This document shows positions 33,346 to 41,467 of a DNA stretch of 44,240 bases, piece after piece. The notes beneath the pieces are model-generated. The model was not told the origin of the DNA. It searched no databases and was given only the letters and a program-made list of their open reading frames with translations. How positions within the stretch are numbered: position 1 is the stretch's first letter; each line of letters opens with the position of its first letter. Origin of the DNA: an uncultured Clostridia bacterium (GTDB lineage Bacteria > Bacillota > Clostridia > Oscillospirales > CAG-272). The DNA lies in the NCBI GenBank assembly GCA_947628165.1, contig CANQYV010000005.1, positions 1 through 44,240 on the forward strand. Reading direction: 5' to 3'. The position numbers were made by a program, and so were the translations under genes.

Positions 33346-34680
33346 ATGCCGAACGAAATAACAGGCAGAAAGATGCCTTTCTCGCTCGAGGCGGAGCAGT
33401 CCGTTCTCGGCTCGATACTCATCTCTCCCAAGAGCTTCGACAAGATAGCGGACATCCTCTCGTCCGAGGATTTTTACCTTGAAAATCACCGCCAGATATT
33501 CATGGCGATGCAGGAGCTCTTTTTAAAGAGCCGCGACATCGACCCCGTCGTCGTCGTCGACACGCTCATTAAAACAGGCGCGTACAGCGACGACACGACC
33601 GGAAAGGAGTACCTCCGCACGCTCGCGGAGATAGTCCCATCCCCGTCCAATATCCGCGATTATGCCGCGATAGTCCGCGACAAGTCGCGCCTGCGCGCGC
33701 TCATAACCATCTGCGACGACATAACGGACGCGGCGTATACGGAGGCTGAGGACACCGAGCACCTCATAGACAGCGCCGAAACGCGCATTCTCGCCCTCTC
33801 CGGAGGCGACGGCAGAACGGGCTTTGTCCCTCTGAGCGAAGTTCTGATGAAGCAGTTCAAATTCTATCAGAGCATAGCGGAGCACCCGGAGCTCAACGTC
33901 GCCATCGGGACGGGATTTTCAGACATAGACCGCACGCTCGTCGGCATGTCTCCCGGCGACCTCGTGCTCGTCGGCGCGCGCCCCGGCATGGGAAAGACCG
34001 CGTTCGCGATGAACCTCGCCGTCAATATTTCCAAGCGGATGAAAAAAGCCGTCTGCGTATTCTCCCTCGAAATGTCCGCCGAGCAGCTCACCTCCCGCCT
34101 GCTCTCGAGCGAGGCGCTCGTGGACAGCACCGCGATGCGCCGCGGAGTATTCACCCGCGACGACTGGGACAGGCTCGCAAGGGCGTCCGAGGAGCTTTTC
34201 AGGTGCAATATCTATATAGACGACACCCCCGGCATCACGCTGTCCAATATGAGGGCGAAGCTGCACCGCATGAAGGACGTCGGTCTCATCGTCATAGATT
34301 ATCTCCAGCTCATGCAGAGCGACCGCAGGATAGACAACCGCGTGCAGGAGGTCGCCGAGATATCCCGAAACCTCAAGCTGCTTGCAAAGGAGCTTGACGT
34401 GCCCGTCATCTGCTGCGCGCAGCTCTCGCGCGGTCCCGAGGGAAGGACCGACAAGCGCCCCATGCTTTCCGACCTGCGTGACTCGGGCGCGATCGAGCAG
34501 GACGCCGACATGGTCCTGTTCCTCTACCGCGACGAGTATTACAAAAACACGGGCTCGGAGCAGCAGGAGGCCGAGGTCATTATCGCCAAGAACCGCCACG
34601 GCTCGGTCGGCAACGTGAAGATAGGCTTCATAGGCAAATACACAAAGTTCATCACCGTCTCAAAGCAGGACGAACAGTAA
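33346..34680 (+). CDS. dnaB: replicative DNA helicase DnaB
   Basis: A hexameric 5'-3' helicase of the replication fork, 444 residues. The N-terminal domain begins PFSLEAEQSVLGSIL; the RecA-like domain has Walker A GARPGMGKT, Walker B LIVIDYLQLM and the DnaB motif LSRGPEGRTDKRPMLSDLRDSGAIEQDAD. It is the last gene of the plus-strand run and ends at a strong terminator. Its loader genes dnaI and dnaD are elsewhere in the window. Confidence 0.98.
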   Translation: MPNEITGRKMPFSLEAEQSVLGSILISPKSFDKIADILSSEDFYLENHRQIFMAMQELFLKSRDIDPVVVVDTLIKTGAYSDDTTGKEYLRTLAEIVPSPSNIRDYAAIVRDKSRLRALITICDDITDAAYTEAEDTEHLIDSAETRILALSGGDGRTGFVPLSEVLMKQFKFYQSIAEHPELNVAIGTGFSDIDRTLVGMSPGDLVLVGARPGMGKTAFAMNLAVNISKRMKKAVCVFSLEMSAEQLTSRLLSSEALVDSTAMRRGVFTRDDWDRLARASEELFRCNIYIDDTPGITLSNMRAKLHRMKDVGLIVIDYLQLMQSDRRIDNRVQEVAEISRNLKLLAKELDVPVICCAQLSRGPEGRTDKRPMLSDLRDSGAIEQDADMVLFLYRDEYYKNTGSEQQEAEVIIAKNRHGSVGNVKIGFIGKYTKFITVSKQDEQ

Positions 34681-34687
34681 ATCGAAT

Positions 34688-34720
34688 GAAAAAATCCGCC
34701 GTGACACGGCGGATTTTTTT
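34688..34720 (+). terminator. terminator of dnaB
   Basis: AAAATCCGCCGTG pairs perfectly with CACGGCGGATTTT around a single base; more T follow. A-rich on the left arm, so it can also act on the minus strand. It starts 8 bp after the dnaB stop. Confidence 0.9.
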
Positions 34721-34744
34721 CGCACTTTCGGTTTTTCGCACATC

Positions 34745-34783
34745 AAAAAAGAGGGGCATTACCGCGGCATTTCCCCTCTTTTT
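34745..34783 (-). terminator. terminator of the GyrB/ParE-like gene
   Basis: On the minus strand AAAAAGAGGGG pairs with CCCCTCTTTTTT across a 16-nt loop. It lies 15 bp after the topoisomerase stop at 34798. Confidence 0.85.
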
Positions 34784-34797
34784 CATATGTCTTTATA

Positions 34798-36804
34798 TTA
34801 TATGTCCGCCACGGCGAGGTAGTCGACGCCGTGCGAGGTGATGAACGCCTTGCGCTCGGGCAGGTCGTCGCCGAGAAGCGTTTCAAATATATACGCCGTC
34901 GCCTCCGCGTCTGACGGGGTTATGCGTATGAGCCGCCGCGTCGCGGGGTTCATCGTCGTCTTTGCCATCATGTCCGCCGTGTTCTCGCCGAGACCCTTGC
35001 TGCGCTGGAGCGTGAATTTTCTCCCCTCCGCCTCAAGGCGCGACGTTATCTCTTCCTTTTCCGGCTCGCTGTACGCAAAAAACGTCTCGGGCTCGCGCTC
35101 CTTCGTCGTTATCTCGAAGAGCGGCGTCTCCGCGATATATATGCGTCCTCGGTCTATGAGCGTCGGCAAGAGGCGATAGAACATCGTCAGAAGCAGCGTC
35201 CTTATCTGGAAGCCGTCCTCGTCGGCATCGGTGCATATGATGATCTTTGACCAGCGCAGGGCGTCAAAGTCGAAGTCGTTGTTGTGGCGGCCCTTTGTCT
35301 TTATCTCGACGCCGCAGCCGACGACCTTCAAAAGATCCGTGATTATCTCGCTTTTGAATATCTTTTCATACGAACTTTTAAGGCAGTTGAGCGTTTTCCC
35401 GCGGACGGGGATTATCGCCTGAAAATCCGCGTTGCGCGAGACCTTGCACGAGGACAGCGCCGAGTCTCCCTCGACGATGTAGAGCTCGCGGCGCTCCGGG
35501 TCCTTTGAGCGGCAGGCGACGAATTTTTCAACGCGGGAAGCCGCGTCCATCGTGCCCGTCAGCTTCTTTTTCAGATTGACCCTCGCCGTCTCCGCCTGCT
35601 CGCGGCTCCGCTTGTTGACGAGCACCTGACCGCAGAACGCCTCCGCGTACTGCTTGTTCTCGACAAAGAAGTATTCGAGCTGCCGTTTGATATACGCCGT
35701 CATCGAGTCAGCGATGAACTTGTTGCTTATCGCCTCCTTCGTCTGGTTCGCGTATGACGTCACGGTCGAGCGGCTGTTCGTCACGAGGACAAGGCAGTCC
35801 TCGATGTCGGAGAACGAAATGTGAGTCTCGTTTTTCGTATACTTACCCGTATTCTTGAGATAGTTGTCTACCGCATACGCAAATCCGTTTCTGACTGCGC
35901 GGTCAGGCGAGCCGCCGTGGAGCAGGAAGCTCGAGTTGTGATAATATTCGAGCATATTCACGCGGTTCGACGCCGCAAACGCGATCTCGACCTGAAGCTT
36001 GTAATCGTCCTTGTCCTCCCTGTCGCGCCCCATATCCTCGTAGCGCCAGATGACGGGCGGCACGATCACATCCTCTCCCGCCACCTCGGCGATATAGTCC
36101 GCGATGCCGTTTTTGTAGAGGTACTCCTCTTTTGTAAATTTTCCGTCCTCGCCCTCGGTCTTGAGGACGAATTTCACGCCCGCGTTCACGACCGCCTGTT
36201 TTTTCATCGTCTCGCGGAAGTAGTCGCCCGGTATGTTTATATCCGTAAAGACCTCGATGTCGGGCCGCCAGCGCACGATCGTTCCGTGCTTCTTCCCCGA
36301 CCTCTCGACCGGACGGACCGAGAGCTCGCCCTTTGGCTCGCCCTTCTCAAACGATATCTCGGACACGTTTCCGCCGGAAAATGACTTTACGTTCATGTAC
36401 TCGGACGCGTACTGCGTCGAGGCGGCGCCGAGGCCGTTCATGCCGAGCGCAAATTCATAGCTCGATGACTCGTCGTTGTTGTTGTATTTTCCGCCCGCGT
36501 AGAGCTCGCAGTAGACGAGCTCCCAGTTATAACGTCCCTCGTTCTCGTTGTAGCCAAGCGGGACGCCGCGCCCCGAATCCTCGACCTCGAGCGAGTGGTC
36601 GCGGTATGCGGTGACGATTATTTCGTCTCCGAAGCCCTCGTGCGCCTCGTCGACGGCGTTCGCGAGTATTTCAAAGAAAGCGTGCTCGCAGCCCTCGAGA
36701 CCGTCGGAGCCGAACATGACTGCCGGGCGTTTTCTGACGCGGTCGGCCCCCTTCAGCGCCGTTATGCTCCTGTCGTCGTAAACTGCGGTTTTTTTGTTTG
36801 CCAT
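34798..36804 (-). CDS. divergent GyrB/ParE-like type II topoisomerase subunit
   Basis: 668 residues with a GHKL ATPase domain (FFEILANAVDEA, EDSGRGVP, GMNGLGA), a transducer domain and a TOPRIM domain with EGDSAL and TDADEDG, then KGLGE and TTMNP at the end. Catalytic acidic residues are present. Departures from housekeeping GyrB/ParE include GMNGLGA for GLHGVGA, EGDSALSSCK for EGDSAGGSAK, and DADEDG for DADVDG. No gyrA/parC-like gene is adjacent on either side. It may be the lineage's topoisomerase IV subunit or a third paralogue. AGGGTG precedes the ATG; its own promoter and terminator make it a single-gene unit. Confidence 0.88.
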   Translation of the reverse strand: MANKKTAVYDDRSITALKGADRVRKRPAVMFGSDGLEGCEHAFFEILANAVDEAHEGFGDEIIVTAYRDHSLEVEDSGRGVPLGYNENEGRYNWELVYCELYAGGKYNNNDESSSYEFALGMNGLGAASTQYASEYMNVKSFSGGNVSEISFEKGEPKGELSVRPVERSGKKHGTIVRWRPDIEVFTDINIPGDYFRETMKKQAVVNAGVKFVLKTEGEDGKFTKEEYLYKNGIADYIAEVAGEDVIVPPVIWRYEDMGRDREDKDDYKLQVEIAFAASNRVNMLEYYHNSSFLLHGGSPDRAVRNGFAYAVDNYLKNTGKYTKNETHISFSDIEDCLVLVTNSRSTVTSYANQTKEAISNKFIADSMTAYIKRQLEYFFVENKQYAEAFCGQVLVNKRSREQAETARVNLKKKLTGTMDAASRVEKFVACRSKDPERRELYIVEGDSALSSCKVSRNADFQAIIPVRGKTLNCLKSSYEKIFKSEIITDLLKVVGCGVEIKTKGRHNNDFDFDALRWSKIIICTDADEDGFQIRTLLLTMFYRLLPTLIDRGRIYIAETPLFEITTKEREPETFFAYSEPEKEEITSRLEAEGRKFTLQRSKGLGENTADMMAKTTMNPATRRLIRITPSDAEATAYIFETLLGDDLPERKAFITSHGVDYLAVADI

Positions 36805-36841
36805 TTGTGCACCCTTGTCCTTTGAAAATCATATCTTTTAT

Positions 36842-36870
36842 ATTTTACCATACTCAAAAGAAAAAAACAA
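36842..36870 (-). promoter_or_regulatory. promoter of the GyrB/ParE-like gene
   Basis: Minus-strand TTGTTT (36865-36870), 17-bp spacer, TAAAAT (36842-36847), just upstream of the gene's ribosome binding site. Confidence 0.6.
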
Positions 36871-36887
36871 GTCCGCCGGGAGCGGAC

Positions 36888-36922
36888 GAAAAAACGGCGC
36901 GGGTACCCCGTGCCGTTTTTTC
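36888..36922 (-). terminator. terminator of the AbrB-type gene
   Basis: Six A, CGGC, further GC pairs and the complement ending in six T; symmetrical, so able to work on both strands. It lies about 75 bp after the AbrB-type stop. A second small hairpin (GTCCGC/GCGGAC) follows. Confidence 0.8.
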
Positions 36923-36997
36923 ATAAATCTTATTCCGACCGCATATAAGTACGGTATCCGCACATATCTGCGGCGCGCCCTTTAAGTACGGGGAGAC

Positions 36998-37267
36998 TTA
37001 TCTCTCCTCGATCTTGCCCTCTGCGAACAGAGTGTTCATAGCCTCTACGCACTCTTTGCAGATGAGCTTGCCCTTGTAGCGCACCGTCTCGTCTGCGCTG
37101 CCGCAGAACATGCATGCGGGCTGATACTTGCGGAGCACGATGCTGTCGTTATCCATGTAGATCTCGACGGGATCCTTCGTGTTGATGTCAAGGATCTTCC
37201 TTGTTTCGACCGGCAGAACTATGCGGCCGAGTTCATCGATTTTTCTTACGATTCCTGTTGCTTTCAT
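36998..37267 (-). CDS. AbrB/SpoVT-type regulator with a zinc-knuckle tail
   Basis: 89 residues. The N-terminal half is the swapped-hairpin AbrB DNA-binding domain (GIVRKIDELGRIVLPVETRKIL, VEIYMDNDSIVLRKY). The C-terminal half has two cysteine pairs (CMFC about 52, CKEC about 70) likely to bind zinc. ATG 37267 is chosen: GAGGG lies five bases upstream and a perfect promoter about 55 bp upstream; the frame stays open far beyond, through the promoter, which is coincidence. AbrB-type proteins control transition-state and sporulation genes; spmA lies divergently next door. Targets are unknown. Confidence 0.9.
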   Translation of the reverse strand: MKATGIVRKIDELGRIVLPVETRKILDINTKDPVEIYMDNDSIVLRKYQPACMFCGSADETVRYKGKLICKECVEAMNTLFAEGKIEER

Positions 37268-37319
37268 TTTTTCCCTCGCTTTTCCGGACATTTTTTCGGT
37301 CCGGTCTTTGTATGAAAGC

Positions 37320-37348
37320 ATTATAGCACATGTTTCGTCATTTGTCAA
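37320..37348 (-). promoter_or_regulatory. consensus sigma-A promoter of the AbrB-type gene
   Basis: TTGACA (37343-37348), 17-bp spacer, TATAAT (37320-37325) on the minus strand. The leader contains a small hairpin (CCGGAC/GTCCGG, 37284-37304). Confidence 0.88.
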
Positions 37349-37424
37349 CATTGTTTTAGCTTTTACACGAAATAATCCTTTAAATCTCTTTTTTTGACAA
37401 TTACAACGCAAAGGGGCGGGAAAA

Positions 37425-38021
37425 ATGCTCGGAAAATGCTTTGGCGCCATGATTTTTATTTCATTTGTATTTGCGCTCCTGACCGGAAATATGTCTGCGC
37501 TCTCGGGCGCGATACTGGACGGCGCGTCAAAGGCCGTCACACTTTCGATATCGCTCTCCGGAATAATGTGCCTCTGGGGAGGCGTTATGTCCGCGCTCAC
37601 CGCCGCGGGCATCACGGACGCGATGTCACGTTTGCTCCGCCCCGTGCTGCGCCTCGCCTTTCCGAACGCGTTCCGCAGCGGTGTCGCCGTCGGCGAGATA
37701 ACAGCCTGCGTCGGCGCAAATCTTTTGGGTCTCGGCAACGCGGCGACGCCTCTCGCCGTCGCCGCCATGAAGAAAATGCGCGAGGCGTCCCTCACCGCCT
37801 CCGCGACAGACGACATGGTGACGCTCACCGTGCTCGGCACCTCGTCATTCAATCTCTTCCCGTCAACCATAATAGCGCTGAGGCGCGCCGCCGGCTCCGC
37901 CGACCCGTATTCCGTCATCGTCCCGATATGGATAACGTCCGCTTTGTGCTGCGTTTTCTCTGTAACGCTCTGCCGGATCCTCGCCTCGCTCTCTCACATC
38001 CGCCGAAGGCAAAAGCGATGA
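37425..38021 (+). CDS. spmA: spore maturation protein A
   Basis: 198-residue polytopic membrane protein of the nucleoside-recognition/SpmA family, needed with SpmB for spore core dehydration in Bacillus and Clostridium. Typical segments are LSGIMCLWGGVM, GLGNAATPLAVAAMKKM and TVLGTSSFNLFPSTIIALR. AAAGGGGCGGG precedes the ATG. The stop overlaps the spmB start (ATGA). It lies divergently from the AbrB-type regulator; I cannot identify a sporulation-sigma promoter with confidence in the 75 bp upstream. Confidence 0.93.
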   Translation: MLGKCFGAMIFISFVFALLTGNMSALSGAILDGASKAVTLSISLSGIMCLWGGVMSALTAAGITDAMSRLLRPVLRLAFPNAFRSGVAVGEITACVGANLLGLGNAATPLAVAAMKKMREASLTASATDDMVTLTVLGTSSFNLFPSTIIALRRAAGSADPYSVIVPIWITSALCCVFSVTLCRILASLSHIRRRQKR

Positions 38022-38545
38022 ACTTCACAGAAGCGTTATCCTCCGCCGTTCTGCCGTTTGTCCTTTTCTCAGTGGCAGTCTGCGTCCTCGTCACGGACAG
38101 GCGGACATTCGACTCGTTTTTGTCAGGCGCGGGCGACGGAATAAAGACTGCGGCGGGACTTCTCCCGTCGCTCTGCGCGCTCGTCGTCGCCGTCGAAATG
38201 CTCTTCGCCTCGGGCTTTGCGGAATTTGCCGCGGACTCGCTCTCGGGAGTTCTCTCTCATCTCGGCATCCCGTCCGAGATCGTGCCGCTTTTGATAACGC
38301 GTCCCGTTTCGGGCTCCGCCTCGACCGCCGCTTATACCGAGCTTCTCGACGTGTTCGGTCCCGACAGCCCCGCGGCGCTCGCCGCCTCCGTCATCATGGG
38401 CAGCTCCGACACCGTGATCTACGTCGTATCGGTGTATTTTTCCTCTGTCGGCATAACGAAAACGCGGCACGCGCTTCCCGCCGCGTTCGCCACCATGCTC
38501 TTCTGTATCCTCTTCTCCTGCTTTATCTGCCGCCGATTTTTCTGA
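38018..38545 (+). CDS. spmB: spore maturation protein B
   Basis: 175-residue membrane partner of SpmA. It contains the gate-domain sequence RPVSGSASTAAYTELLDVFGPDSP and ASVIMGSSDTVIYVVSVYFSSVGI, diagnostic for SpmB. ATG 38018 overlaps the spmA stop. An open frame extending upstream to 37394 is a shadow of spmA. Together the pair marks the organism as a spore-former or a recent descendant of one. Confidence 0.93.
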   Translation: MNFTEALSSAVLPFVLFSVAVCVLVTDRRTFDSFLSGAGDGIKTAAGLLPSLCALVVAVEMLFASGFAEFAADSLSGVLSHLGIPSEIVPLLITRPVSGSASTAAYTELLDVFGPDSPAALAASVIMGSSDTVIYVVSVYFSSVGITKTRHALPAAFATMLFCILFSCFICRRFF

Positions 38546-38596
38546 TATTGCATCAGCGCCGAGAGTTTCACGGCTGATACGTCGGCGCTCTTTACC

Positions 38597-38630
38597 TAAA
38601 AACACGGGCGGGTCCAAGCGGATCCGCCCG
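38597..38630 (-). terminator. terminator of the tilS-hpt-ftsH operon
   Basis: On the minus strand CGGGCGG pairs with CCGCCCG plus TCC/GGA across a mismatch, followed by GTGTTTTTAGG. It lies about 30 bp after the ftsH stop. Confidence 0.75.
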
Positions 38631-38633
38631 TTT

Positions 38634-38662
38634 GCGGTCCCCGATCGGGGCCGCATATTTTT
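38634..38662 (+). terminator. probable terminator of spmAB
   Basis: GCGG, a bulged T, CCCCGATCGGGG, CCGC, then ATATTTTTTTA on the plus strand. About 90 bp after the spmB stop. Before it, two mutually exclusive hairpins can form (AGCGCCGA/TCGGCGCT at 38555-38589, or ATCAGC/GCTGAT at 38552-38578). Confidence 0.6.
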
Positions 38663-40723
38663 TTACCGCTGTCCTGCGCCTCCGTCCGGTCGCGGAGGCT
38701 GAGCTCCGTGGCGCTGCGCCTCGCTCGCGCGGCGCTCCTCCTCCTCGTGGCGGATGCGCTCCTTTTCCTCGAGCTCGTGCAGATACTTGCGCCTCTGCTC
38801 GTTCTCCTCTTCGCTGCGGCGCCTCTTTTCGGCAACCATGACGTCGAGCTCCTCGTACGTTATGTCGTCTCTCGTCATTGCCGCCTCGAACTGGTTCTCG
38901 TCCATTACCTCATGCTCGACGAGATAACCGGCGACGAAATGGAGCTTGTCGATGTGCTCCTCGAGGATGCGCTTCGCCTCGGCGTAAGCCTCCTCCACGA
39001 TGCGCTTTATCTCGACGTCTATCTTGTACGCCGTCTGCTCGGAGTAGTTCTTCGTCGAGGAGAAGTCGCGGCCGAGGAAGACCTCGTCGCCGTCGTGCTC
39101 CGCGCCGTATACTATCGGACCGAGCTCGTCTGTCATGCCGTATTTGGTGACCATGTTGCGTGCTATCGACGTTGCGCGCTGTATGTCGTTCGACGCGCCC
39201 GTCGAGATGTCGCCGAGGATGAGCCCTTCGGCAACGCGTCCGCCGAGAAGCGTTACGATCTCGTGCTTCATGTCGTTCTTCGACATATACGAGCGGTCGT
39301 CCTTCGGGAGCGACAGCGTGTAGCCGCCTGCCCTGCCGCTCGGGATTATAGAGATCTGATGGACGGGCTCCTCGGGCTGAATGAACTTTGTCACGACAGC
39401 GTGTCCCGCCTCATGATATGCCGTCAGCTTCTTTTCTTTCTCGCTTATGACCTTCGAGCGCTTGGACGGACCGACGATGACCTTTATCATCGCGTCCTCG
39501 AGGTCCGCCATGCCGATAAGCGTCTTGCCCTTGCGCGCCGCGAGCAGCGCCGCTTCGTTTAAGAGATTTTCAAGGTCTGCGCCCGTAAATCCGACGGTGG
39601 TCTTTGCCACAGTGGCGAAATCGACGTCCGCCTCAAACGGCTTTCCGCGCCCGTGCACCTTCAGTATCTCCTCGCGTCCCTTGACGTCGGGATAATTGAC
39701 CGTTATCTGCCTGTCAAAGCGTCCCGGTCTCAGAAGCGCCGGGTCGAGTATATCGGGGCGGTTCGTCGCCGCCATGACTATCGTGCCGCTGCCGGAGCCG
39801 AAGCCGTCCATCTCGACGAGAAGCTGGTTCAGCGTCTGCTCTCTTTCGTCGTGACCGCCTCCGAGGCCCGCGCCCCTGTGACGGCCGACGGCGTCTATCT
39901 CGTCTATGAATATGATGGAGGCGGGATTTTTCTTCGCCGTCTCGAACAGGTCGCGGACACGGGACGCGCCGACGCCGACGTACATCTCGACGAAGTCGGA
40001 GCCCGATATCGAGTAAAACGGCACGCCCGCCTCACCGGCGACAGCCTTTGCAAGCAGCGTTTTACCTGTGCCGGGAGGGCCTACGAGCAAAACCCCGCGC
40101 GGGATGCGCGCGCCGAGCTTTGTGAAGTGCTCGGGGTCGCGCAGAAACTCAACGATCTCGCGCAGCTCTTCCTTCTCCTCCTCGGCTCCCGCAACGTCAC
40201 GGAAGAGCACCTTCTTTTTCTCGCTTGAGACGAGGCGCGCACGGCTGCGTCCGAAGCCTCCCATGCGGGAGCCGCCGGCGCCCGACGTCTGGTTTATCAT
40301 ATACATCCATGAGAGGATGAAGAGCGCTATGACTATGAGATACGGCAGGAAGCTGACCCACCACGGTATCTCCGTCGGAGGCGGGAAATCGTAATTGCTT
40401 ATTATCCCCGCTTTCGCCTGTTCCACGATGAGATCATTCAGATCGTTATAGAAAATGGAGAGGTCGCGCAGCTTGTATGTCATGCGCTGGAGCTGCTCGG
40501 GCTCGCCCTCTTTGTTCGTGCGGACTATCATCGTCAGCGTATTGTTCCCGTCAACGACGAACTCAGAGACCTTTTCGTTCTCGAAAAGCTCCCTCACATC
40601 GAGATATGAAAGTCCGTCGTTCTGAACCGAGTTCAGAAGCGATGCCGACGCGATAACTATTACCGCGATAAGAATGATGTAGAAGACTATTACCTTGATA
40701 TTACTCTTTTTCATGTCACCCAT
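38663..40723 (-). CDS. ftsH: ATP-dependent zinc metalloprotease FtsH
   Basis: Membrane-bound AAA+ protease that degrades membrane and regulatory proteins. It has two membrane helices (near the N-terminus and about 125-145) around a small extracytoplasmic domain. The AAA domain follows with Walker A GPPGTGKT, Walker B IIFIDEID and the second region of homology ([20 protein letters not shown]). The M41 protease site is HEAGH. A charged, Glu/Arg-rich tail of about 60 residues ends the protein. ATG 40723 (686 residues, GGGA upstream) is chosen over a distant GTG; ATG 40714 is equally possible. It follows tilS and hpt, the classical Firmicutes order. Confidence 0.97.
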   Translation of the reverse strand: MGDMKKSNIKVIVFYIILIAVIVIASASLLNSVQNDGLSYLDVRELFENEKVSEFVVDGNNTLTMIVRTNKEGEPEQLQRMTYKLRDLSIFYNDLNDLIVEQAKAGIISNYDFPPPTEIPWWVSFLPYLIVIALFILSWMYMINQTSGAGGSRMGGFGRSRARLVSSEKKKVLFRDVAGAEEEKEELREIVEFLRDPEHFTKLGARIPRGVLLVGPPGTGKTLLAKAVAGEAGVPFYSISGSDFVEMYVGVGASRVRDLFETAKKNPASIIFIDEIDAVGRHRGAGLGGGHDEREQTLNQLLVEMDGFGSGSGTIVMAATNRPDILDPALLRPGRFDRQITVNYPDVKGREEILKVHGRGKPFEADVDFATVAKTTVGFTGADLENLLNEAALLAARKGKTLIGMADLEDAMIKVIVGPSKRSKVISEKEKKLTAYHEAGHAVVTKFIQPEEPVHQISIIPSGRAGGYTLSLPKDDRSYMSKNDMKHEIVTLLGGRVAEGLILGDISTGASNDIQRATSIARNMVTKYGMTDELGPIVYGAEHDGDEVFLGRDFSSTKNYSEQTAYKIDVEIKRIVEEAYAEAKRILEEHIDKLHFVAGYLVEHEVMDENQFEAAMTRDDITYEELDVMVAEKRRRSEEENEQRRKYLHELEEKERIRHEEEERRASEAQRHGAQPPRPDGGAGQR

Positions 40724-40852
40724 CCGTATCCCGCACCGTCGGCGGGGCGTTTTGTTTCCTCTCTTCTGTAAGTTCCGGCTCGTCACGGACGCCGGTGTCG
40801 GAAAATGAAGCGCTGTTGCCCGCGCGCCGTGACGCGCGGCATCGTCTACTTA

Positions 40853-41425
40853 TTATTTCTCCAAAAATTCGGGTTTAAGCACGCCCACAAACGGCAGCTC
40901 GCGGTATTTTTCGTCAAAATCGAGCCCGTAGCCGACGACGAATTCATCCGGTATCACAAAACCGCAGTAGTCGGGCTTCAGGTCGACGACGCGGCGCGAC
41001 GGCTTGTCGAGCAGCGTCACCGTTTTTACGGACGCGGCGCCGCGGAGCTTCAGATACTCGATGAGATACGAGAGCGTCCTGCCGCTGTCTATTATATCCT
41101 CAACTATCAGAATATCGCTCGTTTCGAGGTCGCGGCGGCGTATATCGAGCTTTATCTCTACGTTGCCCGTCGACTCCGTGCCGCTCCCGTATGAGGAGAC
41201 CTTCATGAAGTCTATCTCCATAGGCAGACGAAGCTGCTTCATCAGCTCTGCCATGAATACTATCGAGCCCTTGAGTATCCCGAGGAGCACAAGCTTGTTA
41301 TCCGAGCCGCCGTAGTCGCGCTCTATCTCCCTTGAAAGCTCCCCTATACGGCTCAGTATGCTTTCCTCCGAGATGAGGACATTTGCCTTGTCTCTTTCCG
41401 AGATCTTATGTTCGTTTTCCGTCAT
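40853..41425 (-). CDS. hpt: hypoxanthine phosphoribosyltransferase
   Basis: Salvages hypoxanthine and guanine to IMP and GMP with PRPP. 190 residues, near the usual 180. The PRPP-binding motif is ILIVEDIIDSGRTL, the flexible-loop SSYGSGTESTG precedes it, and DEFVVGYGLDFDEKYRELPFVGVL closes the domain as in bacterial Hpt. GGGAGG lies eight bases before the ATG. It lies between tilS and ftsH, as in Bacillus. Confidence 0.96.
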   Translation of the reverse strand: MTENEHKISERDKANVLISEESILSRIGELSREIERDYGGSDNKLVLLGILKGSIVFMAELMKQLRLPMEIDFMKVSSYGSGTESTGNVEIKLDIRRRDLETSDILIVEDIIDSGRTLSYLIEYLKLRGAASVKTVTLLDKPSRRVVDLKPDYCGFVIPDEFVVGYGLDFDEKYRELPFVGVLKPEFLEK

Positions 41426-41467
41426 ATGTTGTGCCTCCCGATGCCGTAATTGTCTTTCATAAGTCGT

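Noticed and set aside
37268-37918. Long in-frame N-terminal extension of the AbrB-type gene
   Set aside because: It runs across a perfect promoter and antisense to spmA; the GAGGG site and family length fix the start at 37267.
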